Of a DNA stretch of 64,000 nt, positions 30,154 through 40,633 are shown piece by piece. The notes under the pieces are model-generated. The model did no database searches. It worked only from the letters and a program-made list of their open reading frames with translations, and was not told the origin of the DNA. The stretch is from Spraguea lophii. Lineage: Eukaryota > Microsporidia > Spragueidae. A program made the translations under genes and the position numbers. The first letter of the stretch is position 1. The number at the start of each line of letters is the position of its first letter. Where the stretch lies: the NCBI GenBank assembly GCA_001887945.1, contig LDOQ01000199.1, positions 1 through 64,000 of the forward strand, in the 5' to 3' direction.

Positions 30154-30603
30154 ATGGAGAAAACATTTGTTATGATTAAACCAGAAGGAGTAAACCGTCG
30201 TCTTATCGGTCAGATTATATCACGTTTTGAACAAAAAGGACTTCATATTCTTACAATGAAATGTGTTCTTCCTGAACGTATTGTTTTAGAAAAACATTAT
30301 GCTGAACACAAAGGAAAAGGATTTTATGAAAATTATCTTAAACACTTAGAAAGTGGTAGAGTAGTTCCAATGGTATTACAAGGTAATGATGCAGTATTTG
30401 TTGCAAGAAAACTTATTGGAGCAACAAATCCCAAGGAAGCTGAGGTTGGAACCATTAGAGGTGATTTTGGATTAGATATTGGAAGAAATATTATTCATGG
30501 TGCAGATTCATTAGAAAGTGCAGATAGAGAAATTGGTATTTGGTTTGGAGAAACAGTAAAGGAAATTCAAATGGTAGATGATAATTTGGTTTATGAATTA
30601 TAA
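30154..30603 (+). CDS. Nucleoside diphosphate kinase
   Basis: Transfers the gamma phosphate from ATP to other nucleoside diphosphates through a phosphohistidine. At 149 residues it has the normal length. The catalytic histidine is H115 in RNIIHGADS, with K9 in the FVMIKPEGV start, the KLIGATNPKEAEVGTIRGDFG nucleotide-binding segment and a C-terminal ESADREIGIWF. All key residues are present. CCCC precedes the ATG by one base. Codons here are less AT-biased than in neighbouring unknown genes, as expected for a well-expressed enzyme. Confidence 0.97.
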   Translation: MEKTFVMIKPEGVNRRLIGQIISRFEQKGLHILTMKCVLPERIVLEKHYAEHKGKGFYENYLKHLESGRVVPMVLQGNDAVFVARKLIGATNPKEAEVGTIRGDFGLDIGRNIIHGADSLESADREIGIWFGETVKEIQMVDDNLVYEL

Positions 30604-30977
30604 AAGTGGTATTGGTTAGAAATAAAAAAATTATTTTTATTAGTTTATAAAACTTAAAATCAAATTATCAGTCAATAAATATATATTTCACTATCAACAC
30701 TTAGTATAATTATATTAATAATTATTTATTTATACAATGTATTTATATTATTGATTATTTTGAAAATAAATGATATTCATAATATATACAATTGTATCAA
30801 GTAAATACTTAATACATCATTTAAAAATAAAAATAATTTAATAGAATTAACTTTAAATAAAATTTAAAAATAATTTATTATAAATATCATTGAATAAGAT
30901 ATTTAATTAAAAAAGATTTTAAAATTCTACGAAAAGCATAACATACCAATTAAAATATAAAATAAATATTTAATAAT
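30604..30977. other. AT-rich intergenic DNA (convergent 3' ends)
   Basis: Shared downstream region of the kinase and the Luc7-like gene. Nothing recognised. Confidence 0.5.
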
Positions 30978-31550
30978 TTAATTTTTATATTTATCTTTAA
31001 GCTTATTTCTTAATTCTCTTATAAAAATATATGTATCATGAAATCTGTGTTTACAGTCTTCTCCAATTTTTATATATGCTGCACATTTATCACATACAGT
31101 ATATAATGGTTTATCTATTTTTATATTTCTTAATTCATTAAGCAGAATAGAATTAGTATGTAAAAGAATATTAATAGTATTTAATTTTTCTAACTGTCCT
31201 TCTTCTGTTTCTATTATATTTTTTGTATTTCTTTTATTAATATTATTATAATTTTCTTTAAATTCTTTATCTACTATCTCTAATAATTCTAATATATCTT
31301 CTGTGCTTTTATATTGATTTATTCTGAAAAGTAATTTGTTGTTGTTTATTTGCTTTCTTTCATTTTCTTGTATAATGTTTTCATATATTTTTAAAACGTC
31401 TAGTTCATAATCATATTTGATAGATGCTGTTTCTAAATGATCTTTTCTTTTTTCTTCATTGTGATAATTTCTACATTTTCTTGTAAGTCCATCAACGTAA
31501 AATAATGTTTTTGTACATCCACCGCATATGTATTCATGGCAGTCTTGCAT
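30978..31550 (-). CDS. Luc7-like U1 snRNP protein
   Basis: Luc7 proteins stabilise U1 snRNA pairing with the 5' splice site. The 190-residue protein has the two family zinc fingers. A CCCH-type finger sits near the N-terminus (C4, C12, C26, H30). A C2H2-type finger near the C-terminus (VCDKCAAYIKIGEDCKHRFH) is followed by the helical FIRELRNKLKD. The middle is a Lys/Glu/Asn coiled segment. The start is placed at 31550 because CCC lies six bases upstream; the open frame runs back to 31676, but the extra 42 residues look like translated leader. It is a strongly shortened family member, so I call it Luc7-like. Confidence 0.78.
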   Translation of the reverse strand: MQDCHEYICGGCTKTLFYVDGLTRKCRNYHNEEKRKDHLETASIKYDYELDVLKIYENIIQENERKQINNNKLLFRINQYKSTEDILELLEIVDKEFKENYNNINKRNTKNIIETEEGQLEKLNTINILLHTNSILLNELRNIKIDKPLYTVCDKCAAYIKIGEDCKHRFHDTYIFIRELRNKLKDKYKN

Positions 31551-31829
31551 AAGGGATAAACATTTTATAAATGGTAAAAATAATAAAAATAGACAGCATT
31601 TTAAAAATATGTAAATTGAAAGTTTTCTCTTTCTCTGACGAAAAAGAAAAATTAAAGTATTTATGCTATATTTCAAATAATGTCTTTTAAAATATCAAAA
31701 CCTCGTGGCTATATATTACAGATACAAAAAGAATATTTATCGGAGAACTTCAAACAGCAAATGAAACAATGGTGAAATACGTTATATATGTAGAATACGT
31801 GAATAGAATGATAAGGCATAAATAATACT

Positions 31830-32105
31830 TATATACATACATTTGCAAGTAATAATGGATATAAATTTTTGTTATGTGAAGATAATTTCTAATAATTGTG
31901 AAAAGAGTTATGAATTTTTAAAAAGTTGAGAGGTAACAGCAACATGCATTATACTCAAAATTCTAACGTTCCAAGCACGGGATAAGATGAGATTGATGCA
32001 TATATATAGCAAAACCAGTTAGTACAAGCTTAAATATGTATCATGAACCAAATGACGTGGGCCACAACTGTTTGAAAACTTCTATAACTAAAAGTTTCAA
32101 TAAGA
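31830..32105 (+). mobile_element. SINE-like repeat, copy D (body, 3' part)
   Basis: Matches the complement of copy A's body. aaaaagttgagaggtaac aligns with aaaaactgggagggagc. gggataagatgagattgatg and agcaaaaccagttagtacaag also match. It ends in AACTTCTATAACTAAAAGTTTC, the same terminal palindrome as the other copies. No head is visible. Confidence 0.65.
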
Positions 32106-32950
32106 AATCCAATAATTATGGGTAAAGATATATACAATATAACAGTTTCATAAAGCATAAGGAAATGAAATTTTTTTTAACTTCATATATTAGAACTTAT
32201 TAAGATATTGAAAGTTATATATAAAATGGTTATTGATTAAAACAAATAATATTATTTATGATCTTAACATCGATAATGATGTTATATTTTATTAGATTAA
32301 AATTATACAAAAATTCCAGATTAATATCTTTAATTCGTTATAAAAATAAGGTGTTGATGATAATGGATGAAATATTATAATTAAGTTGAATGAAATAATA
32401 TTTTTTAAAAAATATTTTTTGTTTATGTTAGAGTTAGAATTATTGACACAATGTACAATATAATAAGGATTATATAAAAACCTATAACAAAAATAATAAC
32501 AATGAATGAAACATTTATATATTAGTATTAAATAGAATATATAATATAACCTATAAAATAGTTAATTACTCTATATAACCATTACCCGATTAGACGATAA
32601 CATTCTTTGAATTATATTAATGTTACGTATGAATGATATTTTCTATATCAATTTAATTGTTGATTAAATTTTTAATTACAAATAGATTAAAAACAAATGA
32701 TTAATTAGAATTGATTAAGGTTTATTAATATTTTAATTTATCATGGTAAGTCTATAAATAAGAACAATTCTTAAATAGAATAAGGATTTTAAAAACATTT
32801 TATTTACAAAACGCTGCAGGTAGAAGGTTATTTTTACAAACACAATCGAATGAAAATAAATATATTGATACTAATGAGATATTAAATTAAAACCTAATAT
32901 TTGTATATGGCAAATTCAAATACTATTATACAATATTTAGAAATAGCACA
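32106..32950. other. AT-rich intergenic DNA between two repeat copies
   Basis: No coding or structural feature that I can support. With the flanking repeats it forms a gene-free stretch of about 2.1 kb (31551-33638). Confidence 0.5.
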
Positions 32951-33375
32951 TTTTCTAAATGAAACTTTTATTTATAGAAATTTTCAGATGGCTGTGACCC
33001 GCATTATTTGGTTTCTGAAGCATATTTGAACCTATATTAACTTGTTTTGTTAGAGATATATATTAATCCCATTTACTTTGTGCTCCAGAATGTTATGTTT
33101 TGAATATGATTCATGTTATCACGCCTAAGATTCTTAATTTCTTCCTTAGCATAATACTTACCGAGTCACAAATCAATACAGGAATTGCAATTACATAGCT
33201 AAGCACTATTTTGATCTAGTACAGGGTAGTCACACAAGACATAGTTAATGTTACTTTATGGAATACCTACTCACTCAACAATCTTTTTTTTGAAAGTTAC
33301 TGTGGGTGGCGGATTCAAACTCACCAAGTTTTGGATTTGGGTATCATCCAACGACCATTTATTTAAGTGGGCTTT
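32951..33375 (-). mobile_element. SINE-like repeat, copy E (full, diverged)
   Basis: From 32951 the plus strand reads ttttctaaatgaaacttttatttatagaa, then a body colinear with copy A (ggctgtgaccc, attaatcccattt, gagtcacaaatcaatac, ggaattgcaattac, actcactcaacaatc). A tRNA-like head (about 33300-33375) contains ggattcaaactcacc and ttttggatttgggtatca. Both head and body are preserved but carry many more changes than copy A. Confidence 0.7.
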
Positions 33376-33638
33376 AAAATTATTCTTAAGAAATTATTTC
33401 CATGTAAATAATTATTTATGATTTATTGATGTAAAAAAAAACAAACAGATGAGCAAACATATTCTAAATTTAAAAGGTTAATTATAAAAAAAAGAATATA
33501 CATTATTTTAAAAAAAGTAAAATGGATTAATATCCTCTATTTTTATCTAAATTATTTTATTTCTATAAAAATTTTATTGCTTTTTGCATAATTTATATTT
33601 TGAATAATCTTATTAAAATTTATATTTTTTTTATGTAT

Positions 33639-33998
33639 TTATGCCCAATGTTGTAATCTTGCTACAATTCTCACCAAGATATCTTCGTCCAATCTATTTA
33701 CTGAAGGAATCAATACCCTCAATTCTTCTACTGTCTGTGGCAGTAATGAACCAATCTTAGCTATCTCTACATCCGTAAGGTTGTAACTTTTCAATGTTTT
33801 TTTAAGATCTGAGATGAGAGTTTTACCTTTGAGTTTTCCAAATTGCTCTATATAATCTACAGTCTTTTTAAAAGCTTCAGCATGGGATTGGTTCTTACTA
33901 TGCCCTATCCGTTCACGTTCACCGTTTAGATAATAGAGTACTTCAGAAATCATCAATGGCTGAAGACTATCATTTTCTTGGGGTAAATCTTCTTTCAT
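33639..33998 (-). CDS. RNA polymerase II subunit Rpb4
   Basis: Rpb4 pairs with Rpb7 to form the stalk of Pol II. The 119-residue protein shows the whole conserved core: SEVLYYLNGERER, AFKKTVDYIEQFGKL, LKSYNLTDVEIAKIGSLLP and the closing VNRLDEDILVRIVARLQHW. The start is set at 33998, where CCC lies 9-11 bases upstream; the frame extends eight codons further to a TTG only. Rpb7 is not in the window. Confidence 0.93.
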   Translation of the reverse strand: MKEDLPQENDSLQPLMISEVLYYLNGERERIGHSKNQSHAEAFKKTVDYIEQFGKLKGKTLISDLKKTLKSYNLTDVEIAKIGSLLPQTVEELRVLIPSVNRLDEDILVRIVARLQHWA

Positions 33999-34157
33999 AA
34001 AGAATGGGTCCAAAAAAAACAAAAGATTTAAATTTATTTTTTTTTGACGTATAAAAATAGTCCAAGAAATTCAAAAGAAAAACAAAAAAAGAAAAAAAGA
34101 TACCAATAGAATTTGATTATTTTCTTACAAATATAAAAAAAATAATACCCCTTTCAA

Positions 34158-34664
34158 ATGGAATTAACGACTCTCTTTAACCATTACTTAGATAAAATAA
34201 CACCTAAAAGATTGGAACGATGGATAGGATTCACATTATTAGAAATATTCTTTCTCCTAAGAATATACATACTCAATTCCCATCACTTAGTAACATACAT
34301 AGTATCTGTCTATCTTCTTCATTCTCTCGTTATGTTTCTTACACCTAGAGATGAATCCATTCCTGATCCTTTTGAAGAATTTGATGAGTATGAGGAATAT
34401 ATTCCACAAACAGTAGATGATGAATTTAGACCATTTCTCAGAAGATTACCAGAATTTGATTTCTGGTGTAGATCTATGGGCCTAATACTTTTTGCATGGT
34501 TTACCACCTTCTTCTCCTTCTTTAATATAACTGTATACGTACCAATACTTATTCTCTATTTTATATTTATGATTTTCCTAACTGCACATAAAATGTATAA
34601 GCATATTAAAAAATATCACTATAATCCATTCTTTGGAGATAAAGAACAATATGGAAAAAAATAA
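34158..34664 (+). CDS. Rer1 family Golgi-to-ER retrieval receptor
   Basis: Rer1 returns escaped ER membrane proteins from the Golgi. The 168-residue protein has four hydrophobic segments arranged as two hairpins (about 25-62 and 103-143). The diagnostic central stretch is RPFLRRLPEFDFWCRSMG, and it ends with HIKKYHYNPFFGDK, the equivalent of the family's IKYRYIPF tail. CCCC lies 8-11 bases upstream of the ATG. It is head-to-head with Rpb4 (159 bp apart), so the two may share a promoter region. It fits with the coatomer zeta and Uso1-like genes as part of a minimal secretory pathway. Confidence 0.92.
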   Translation: MELTTLFNHYLDKITPKRLERWIGFTLLEIFFLLRIYILNSHHLVTYIVSVYLLHSLVMFLTPRDESIPDPFEEFDEYEEYIPQTVDDEFRPFLRRLPEFDFWCRSMGLILFAWFTTFFSFFNITVYVPILILYFIFMIFLTAHKMYKHIKKYHYNPFFGDKEQYGKK

Positions 34665-35203
34665 AATAGACAGTTACATTTGAATAAGAGACAAGATTAT
34701 AATCCTTTGCTAAAAATAAATTCTTAGATTTTTAAGATATCATTTTAAAATATTATGCTTTTCCCATTAGAAGATAAAATCCTTCATCCACTTATTCTTA
34801 AATCTTTTTATAATTATCCCTATTGTAGAATATCTTGACTATAAATTTATAAAAATATATTTTATAAATTTATTTCACCAAGAATCCATTATTATTTTTT
34901 TTAACTTTTTTATTTATCATTTAAATTATTTTTTTAAGAATTTATATTTAGTTTTTATTCGTACTATTAAAATATATATAATAATATTATATTAAAATAT
35001 TCATTATAGAAATATTATGTGTAATATTAAAATATATAATTCAATTATTATTCAACCTAATTACACCTTATAAAATAGATATCAAATATATCACAATATA
35101 TGAATATATTATACTATACCCACTGAATATATTCTTTAAAAAACAAAAATAAAATTTATGCATTATAAATTTTTTAAATAAAAACAAAAGGAAGGGTAAA
35201 AAA
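34665..35203. other. AT-rich intergenic DNA
   Basis: Nothing recognised except the ggaagggt start-site motif immediately before the next gene. Confidence 0.5.
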
Positions 35204-36736
35204 ATGAAAGATGTTTATTACAATAGAATAACATTAAATGAGATTATAAAATATCTTAATAATAAAGAATATTCATTATTGAATATGAAAGAACTAAGAA
35301 GAAGTATAATAGAATATAAAAAAGACAAAAGTTTAAAAGTAGGAGAATATGATAGTAAGGAAGTTTTAAATAGACCTTTATGTGATAATAACGATATAGA
35401 TGTCTTGTATGATAATAAATCATATTCATTAGATGATGTTTTATTTATAGGGGATGTAAGTAAAAGAGAGATAGAAATATTTTTAAATAATAAAAAATAT
35501 TCATTGAGTAATGAATTAAAATATGAAATAGAAAATTATTCTAAAGAGAATTTAAAAAGTATTGATGATGGAGTACATTTGTTGAGTGCGTATAAAATAA
35601 ATGTATCAAATTGTGAAACAGTAAATATACCTGAGAGAATGAATGATAAGAAAACAATAGTTTATAATGGAGTAGAAAATATATTTAATAGAGATATAAA
35701 CACATCAATTGTTAATAATGAAACAAATGTTTCAAATCATCTATTTAATATTCCTAATACAATAAATAATATGTCATTAAACGATAAATGTGAAGATCAA
35801 GTATCTGATAAGAATACTAATGATTTTTTAGATCAAATGTTAAAATATGAAAGTGATATATGTAAATCAGTAAATGAAGAATCTACTGAAAAAGCTTATT
35901 TAGAAACAAAGAAAATAAAAACCAGTGAAAAACATCTACAACCATTTGATAAAGGACCGTATGAAATTAATGAAGGAGATTATGAAAAAAGAATACGAGC
36001 TCTTTTTGAAGAAGGATATGCTACAAACTTAAAAGAAGCTTTAGTTACATTTATTTTAGAATCAGAATATGATAACTTCTCTAAAGGCTTATGTACTATT
36101 GAAGATAACGAGAATGATATTTATGAAAAATATACTACAATAAATAAAAGAAATTCAGGTGCATTAACAGAATCAGATGATAATAGAAAGAAACATAAAA
36201 TTTTTGAAAAAATAGAATTTGAAGATGATACGTGTACCCATAACGAAATTAAACAAGAAAATAAAATATTAAAACAAAATAAAAATTATAATACTCAAGA
36301 GAATATTAAAAAAATAGATGATAACGAAGTAAATGAGATTATTGAAGAGATTGGATATTTATCAAATAAAACAACAAATCAAAAGAAAGAAAATAAATAT
36401 GAAGCAATTGATATATGCAAATTAAATAAAAAGGCATTTAATAATCTTACGAAAAAGAATACGAAATATAATAATGGATATAAATTTGTTAAGGTTATAA
36501 AAGAAAATAGAAGATTTCTTACATTTACAGATGAAAATGTTATAGAAAGAAAAAATAAGGATATTAAATTTATAAATAAAGAAGAAATCGAAGAACATAA
36601 TAACACAACAGAAATAAAATCTATATTAAAAGATTGTGAAAAAACAGTAGAATTGGAAATACCAAAGAAAATAGAAATTGTAAGAATAAGAAATTATATT
36701 CCAGTGGATAGAAATTCATTGTTTAAATTGAATTGA
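35204..36736 (+). CDS. Hypothetical charged protein with internal N-terminal repeats
   Basis: Unrecognised, 510 residues. The N-terminus contains two related blocks, EIIKYLNNKEYSLLNMKELR and EIFLNNKKYSLSNELKYEI, so a short helical unit seems duplicated. The centre (about 245-290) has YEINEGDYEKRIRALFEEG followed by an ALVTFILESEYDN helix, the most ordered-looking part. The remainder is Lys/Glu/Asn-rich. There is no membrane segment, zinc motif or ATPase motif. GGG lies 8-10 bases before the ATG, supporting the gene. A role cannot be inferred. Confidence 0.72.
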   Translation: MKDVYYNRITLNEIIKYLNNKEYSLLNMKELRRSIIEYKKDKSLKVGEYDSKEVLNRPLCDNNDIDVLYDNKSYSLDDVLFIGDVSKREIEIFLNNKKYSLSNELKYEIENYSKENLKSIDDGVHLLSAYKINVSNCETVNIPERMNDKKTIVYNGVENIFNRDINTSIVNNETNVSNHLFNIPNTINNMSLNDKCEDQVSDKNTNDFLDQMLKYESDICKSVNEESTEKAYLETKKIKTSEKHLQPFDKGPYEINEGDYEKRIRALFEEGYATNLKEALVTFILESEYDNFSKGLCTIEDNENDIYEKYTTINKRNSGALTESDDNRKKHKIFEKIEFEDDTCTHNEIKQENKILKQNKNYNTQENIKKIDDNEVNEIIEEIGYLSNKTTNQKKENKYEAIDICKLNKKAFNNLTKKNTKYNNGYKFVKVIKENRRFLTFTDENVIERKNKDIKFINKEEIEEHNNTTEIKSILKDCEKTVELEIPKKIEIVRIRNYIPVDRNSLFKLN

Positions 36737-37205
36737 AATAATCATTATAAATATTTATTACAATATCAGTTGTATTAACCTTGGATGACGTAGTAACTAA
36801 ATTTAATAATAAGATTATGATTAAATTTAAGAGAAAAAATAGCTGTATACATTCAATCTACTGTGATCTAAAAAATAGTGGAACTATCTGATTTAAAAAG
36901 AAAAAAATATTATAGAAATGAAATCTTCTTAAACTAAGAATTAAAATAATAAAGAGTATAAATAAAATATCTATCGTGTTAATAATATTAATATATTTTT
37001 ATATAATGCTTATAATTAAATTGTTTATCGTATTGATAATATTAACATATTTTTAAATGGTTATTTCTAAAATAATTATTATAATTTAAAAAACAATGTT
37101 TTCATTATATCAAAGTATTTTTAAGATTTAATATCTTTTTATTATTATAAAATCATTATAAAGTAAAAATAATAACAAAATAATTATTTAATAAATATTT
37201 ATTAT
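36737..37205. other. Intergenic DNA containing a dispersed repeat copy
   Basis: Holds the 120-bp repeat at 36830-36950. The remainder is AT-rich, with a short direct repeat (atcg tgttaataatattaa at 36974 and atcgtattgataatattaa at 37027). Confidence 0.5.
36830..36950 (+). repeat. Dispersed 120-bp repeat, copy 2
   Basis: Partner of 29811-29931: same order of ctgtatacattcaat, tctactgtgat, aaaaaatagtggaact and aaatattatagaaatgaaat. Also just downstream of a plus-strand gene. Confidence 0.7.
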
Positions 37206-40200
37206 TTATCTTATGCTTAAAGTTTTATAATTATTAAATCTATCTTGTGTTTGGCTGCTAAATTTTCCTGGAAATATTATAATAATTTTCATAGATTTAG
37301 AAAAATTTAAACCTTCAATAATTTTGGGTGTTATTATAAAAAACTGGGGTGATGATGGGTTTTCTGTTAATGATACAAGTAAGTTATGCATTTTCTTTTC
37401 GTTAAATCTATCCATCCCTTGATTGATTTCATCTACTAATCTAAATGGTGATGAGGTTGAATCAAATAGAGATAGAATAAATAATATGGTAGATACTGAT
37501 TTTTCACCACCAGATTGTCTAGAGGATGATAATACCTCAAAAGATTCATTTTTTCTAAATTTTACTAATATTTGTAATTTCCATTGTTTAGCTACCGGGG
37601 TATTATCAAATTGTAATTTTCCTTCATATCCAAGTCTTCCGAAATAATCTTTAAATCTTTCATTTATGGGTTCTAAAATGTTTTCTAATGCTGTAATCAA
37701 TCTTTTTCTATAATTATTTATTTTTGATTTAATTGCATTTTCTTTTCCTTCTATTGTGGTTTTATTTTCTATGAGTTCTTTTAAAAGATTTTCTTTGGTT
37801 TTAAATTCTGTTATAACATTTTCATCACCAGTATAAAATGATAATCTTGCTGTTTCTGCTGCTACTTCCTTATCTATTTCTTCTATTACATTTGTGTATG
37901 TAGACATTTCATCTTTATCTTTTTGTGTAATTTCTATATTTCTGAGTATTGCTTTCTTTTCATTGAGAATATTTTTTATTTCAATTATTTTTTCTTTTAT
38001 TTCATTTTCTTCGTTTTTCAAAGAGTTTGTTTTTTGTTCTTCCAATAAAATGGATTCTTTATTTTTTTGTATCTTAGTAAATAATTGTATTCTTTCTAAC
38101 TCATTTTCAAATCCTTTTTTACAAATTTCAAATATTTTGGTGGATTTTAATTCTTCTTTAAGTTCTAATACATAATTTGCTTCTATTTCTAATATTTTAT
38201 TCTCTTTTTTTGTTAGTTCTTTTTCGATTGTTTTTAATTCATTATTATTTTTTATCTGTTCAAATTCTTTTTTTAATTCTTCGAGGTTTTCTAAATAACT
38301 TTTTTTCCTTTCTTTTTGTCTTCTCACTTCAGCTACTAATGTTTGATATTCTGCTCTTTTTTTATATAAATTATTAAGATCTTGTTTAATATCATTAATC
38401 TGTTCATATTCTTTTTTACTTTTATCACTATTTTCTATTCGTAGTTTTTCTTTTTGTTCTAAAATTTCATCTATTTTCTTAAGCTCCTCAACAACAATAT
38501 TTGTATTGAAAATATTTTTTCGATGTAAATCAGAAGTAATTGTTGTATATTCACTATTATATCTACTCTTCTTTATCTCATGGTATTTTCCATTGACGGC
38601 CATCTTAGAAAAATTATATTTTTTAAATAATTCTTCTTCGTTTAAATTTCTTTTGGTTACAGGTATTGCATGAAAGTACCCAAAAACACATAAAAATGTC
38701 AGTACCTCTTCAGAACCTTCAACAAAATCTAAAAGATATCCATCAAATCCTAATGTTTTAATTTTTTCTCTGCTAATATTAGGCTCTTTTATTTTACCTT
38801 TTAATTCTATGCTATTTATTCCCAATTTCAATTTGTCTTTACAATACATAGTGAAGCTTTCAAAATCTTTTTTATTTTTACACATAAAAGATGTAAGAGT
38901 TTGAAAGCTTAGGAATGTTTCTACTTCTTTTAAGTATCTATTATCTTTTAATGATAAACTTAGATACAATGGCTCTATTATCTCTTCTTCAAATAGATTT
39001 TTATTATTTCTAAGCCAACATATAGCTTTATATGTATCCCAATGATATTTCTTTAGATTCTCTAATCTTCTATTTTCTTCCTCGTTTATATAATTTTTCT
39101 TTCGTGTCAATTCTTCTATCTCATTTTGAATATTTTGTGATATTTTTCTTATTTCTCCTAATTTTCTTGTTTTATCAGCTAAACTTTCTTCTATGGCATC
39201 AATTTCTTTTTGCGTTGGATAATTTTCATCACTTATGGTTTTAATTGTTATTTTTTCTATTTTACTTAATAATTCCTGTATTTCTAATTTTATTCTTTCT
39301 TTCTTCTCTTTTAATTTCTGATGATTTTTTTCTAAATTTTTAAATTCTACTTTTAATAAATCTTTTTCATGTTTCATTTTTCTTATATCATGAGTTTTAT
39401 TTTGTAATATTTCTGTATCTTTTCTCAACTCATCTCTACATTTACTATTCTCTTTTACCTTTTCGTCTTTTTCTAATTCTTTTATTTCATCTTCATATTT
39501 TTTTATTTCTGCATAGATTTCTTGTAATTGGGTTTCTATTTCTTTGGCTCTCTGTCTTTCTTCTTTGTATTTCTTCTGATAAATATTTGCAATAAGAAAT
39601 TCTTTTTTTATTTTCAATAAATCTATTTTTCTTGCCTTTTCTTTCTTTTCTTCGATTTTAGCAGCATCTTTAGATAAATGATTTATTATTCTTTCTAATC
39701 CTTTTTTATTTTCTTCCATTGATGTTATTTTTGTTGTTACTTGTTCTAAATTAGTTTCTAGTTCTATCAATGAATTTCTTATAATCAGCAAATCCTTAGA
39801 TTCTTGAGATTCAATAACCTTTACTAACAATTCTTCTGATGAATATTTAGAAAACTCCGAAACTTTCTCCTGTGGTAGAAAATTGCATAAATTATTTACA
39901 TCGATTTTTAAACTATTAATTAATTTACTTATTTCTGTTATTTTTACTTGTTGACCATCAATATACCAATGTGATGTATTACTATCACTTTTTAAGATTC
40001 TTTTTATTTTCACAATCCTATTATCATGTATTTTTACCTCAGCCTCAACATATCCTATAGATTTTTGAGATTTTACAAAATCTGAAAGATCTTTAGATTT
40101 TCCAATTACTTTTGTAGTACCTCCAAATATAAATGCTATTGCATTCGATACAGTACTCTTACCAGAACCATTTGGACCCGCTATAAAATTAAGCTTGGGA

Positions 40201-40292
40201 CAGAATTTGAAATGTGCATAATCGTAAGTTTGGAAATTAGATAAAGTAAGAGAGATTATATTTCCAGGACGATAATCTGATTCTGCACTCAT
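37206..40292 (-). CDS. SMC5 chromosome-structure ATPase
   Basis: Smc5 forms the Smc5/6 complex that handles recombination intermediates. The 1028-residue protein has Walker A GPNGSGKST (39-47), then the Smc5-specific NNLCNFLPQEKVSEFSK stretch, which separates it from Smc1-4. Two long coiled-coil arms flank a hinge around 440-590. The C-terminal ABC signature is SSSRQSGGEKS, with Walker B in RLVDEINQGMD. Start at 40292, with CCC ten bases upstream; the frame continues to 40367, but the additional 25 hydrophobic residues would precede the head domain and are unlikely. Smc6 is not in the window. Confidence 0.95.
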   Translation of the reverse strand: MSAESDYRPGNIISLTLSNFQTYDYAHFKFCPKLNFIAGPNGSGKSTVSNAIAFIFGGTTKVIGKSKDLSDFVKSQKSIGYVEAEVKIHDNRIVKIKRILKSDSNTSHWYIDGQQVKITEISKLINSLKIDVNNLCNFLPQEKVSEFSKYSSEELLVKVIESQESKDLLIIRNSLIELETNLEQVTTKITSMEENKKGLERIINHLSKDAAKIEEKKEKARKIDLLKIKKEFLIANIYQKKYKEERQRAKEIETQLQEIYAEIKKYEDEIKELEKDEKVKENSKCRDELRKDTEILQNKTHDIRKMKHEKDLLKVEFKNLEKNHQKLKEKKERIKLEIQELLSKIEKITIKTISDENYPTQKEIDAIEESLADKTRKLGEIRKISQNIQNEIEELTRKKNYINEEENRRLENLKKYHWDTYKAICWLRNNKNLFEEEIIEPLYLSLSLKDNRYLKEVETFLSFQTLTSFMCKNKKDFESFTMYCKDKLKLGINSIELKGKIKEPNISREKIKTLGFDGYLLDFVEGSEEVLTFLCVFGYFHAIPVTKRNLNEEELFKKYNFSKMAVNGKYHEIKKSRYNSEYTTITSDLHRKNIFNTNIVVEELKKIDEILEQKEKLRIENSDKSKKEYEQINDIKQDLNNLYKKRAEYQTLVAEVRRQKERKKSYLENLEELKKEFEQIKNNNELKTIEKELTKKENKILEIEANYVLELKEELKSTKIFEICKKGFENELERIQLFTKIQKNKESILLEEQKTNSLKNEENEIKEKIIEIKNILNEKKAILRNIEITQKDKDEMSTYTNVIEEIDKEVAAETARLSFYTGDENVITEFKTKENLLKELIENKTTIEGKENAIKSKINNYRKRLITALENILEPINERFKDYFGRLGYEGKLQFDNTPVAKQWKLQILVKFRKNESFEVLSSSRQSGGEKSVSTILFILSLFDSTSSPFRLVDEINQGMDRFNEKKMHNLLVSLTENPSSPQFFIITPKIIEGLNFSKSMKIIIIFPGKFSSQTQDRFNNYKTLSIR

Positions 40293-40633
40293 ACGTAGAA
40301 GGGCAAAAAATAGAAATAAGCATACATTTAAAATTACATTAAATGTTATATATAATTTAAATAACATATTTTTATATTTAATAAGAATATTTATAAAAAA
40401 AATATGCTAAATATTCAATGAACAACTTTTATTCATTTTAATTTATATTTTTTAACAGCATCTGAAAATATAATTGCTTATTGAAAGAAATAAAATAATA
40501 AAATATATACATTTAAAATCATATTGAATGTGATACAATTAAATTTAATTAATCTTGTATTAAACACAGTTAATATCAAATATTAATTGTCTACTAAAAA
40601 TAATGATAACGGTTATATTATTCTATTACCCTC
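40293..40633. other. AT-rich intergenic region between divergent genes
   Basis: Divergent promoter space for Smc5 and the helicase. No other feature seen. Confidence 0.5.

Noticed and set aside
31551..31676. N-terminal extension of the Luc7-like protein with a membrane-like helix
   Set aside because: The CCC-preceded ATG at 31550 gives the family's proper start; the extension is AT-rich leader.
32106..32950. Another transposase remnant between repeat copies D and E
   Set aside because: Translation of the stretches I checked gave no ordered family blocks.
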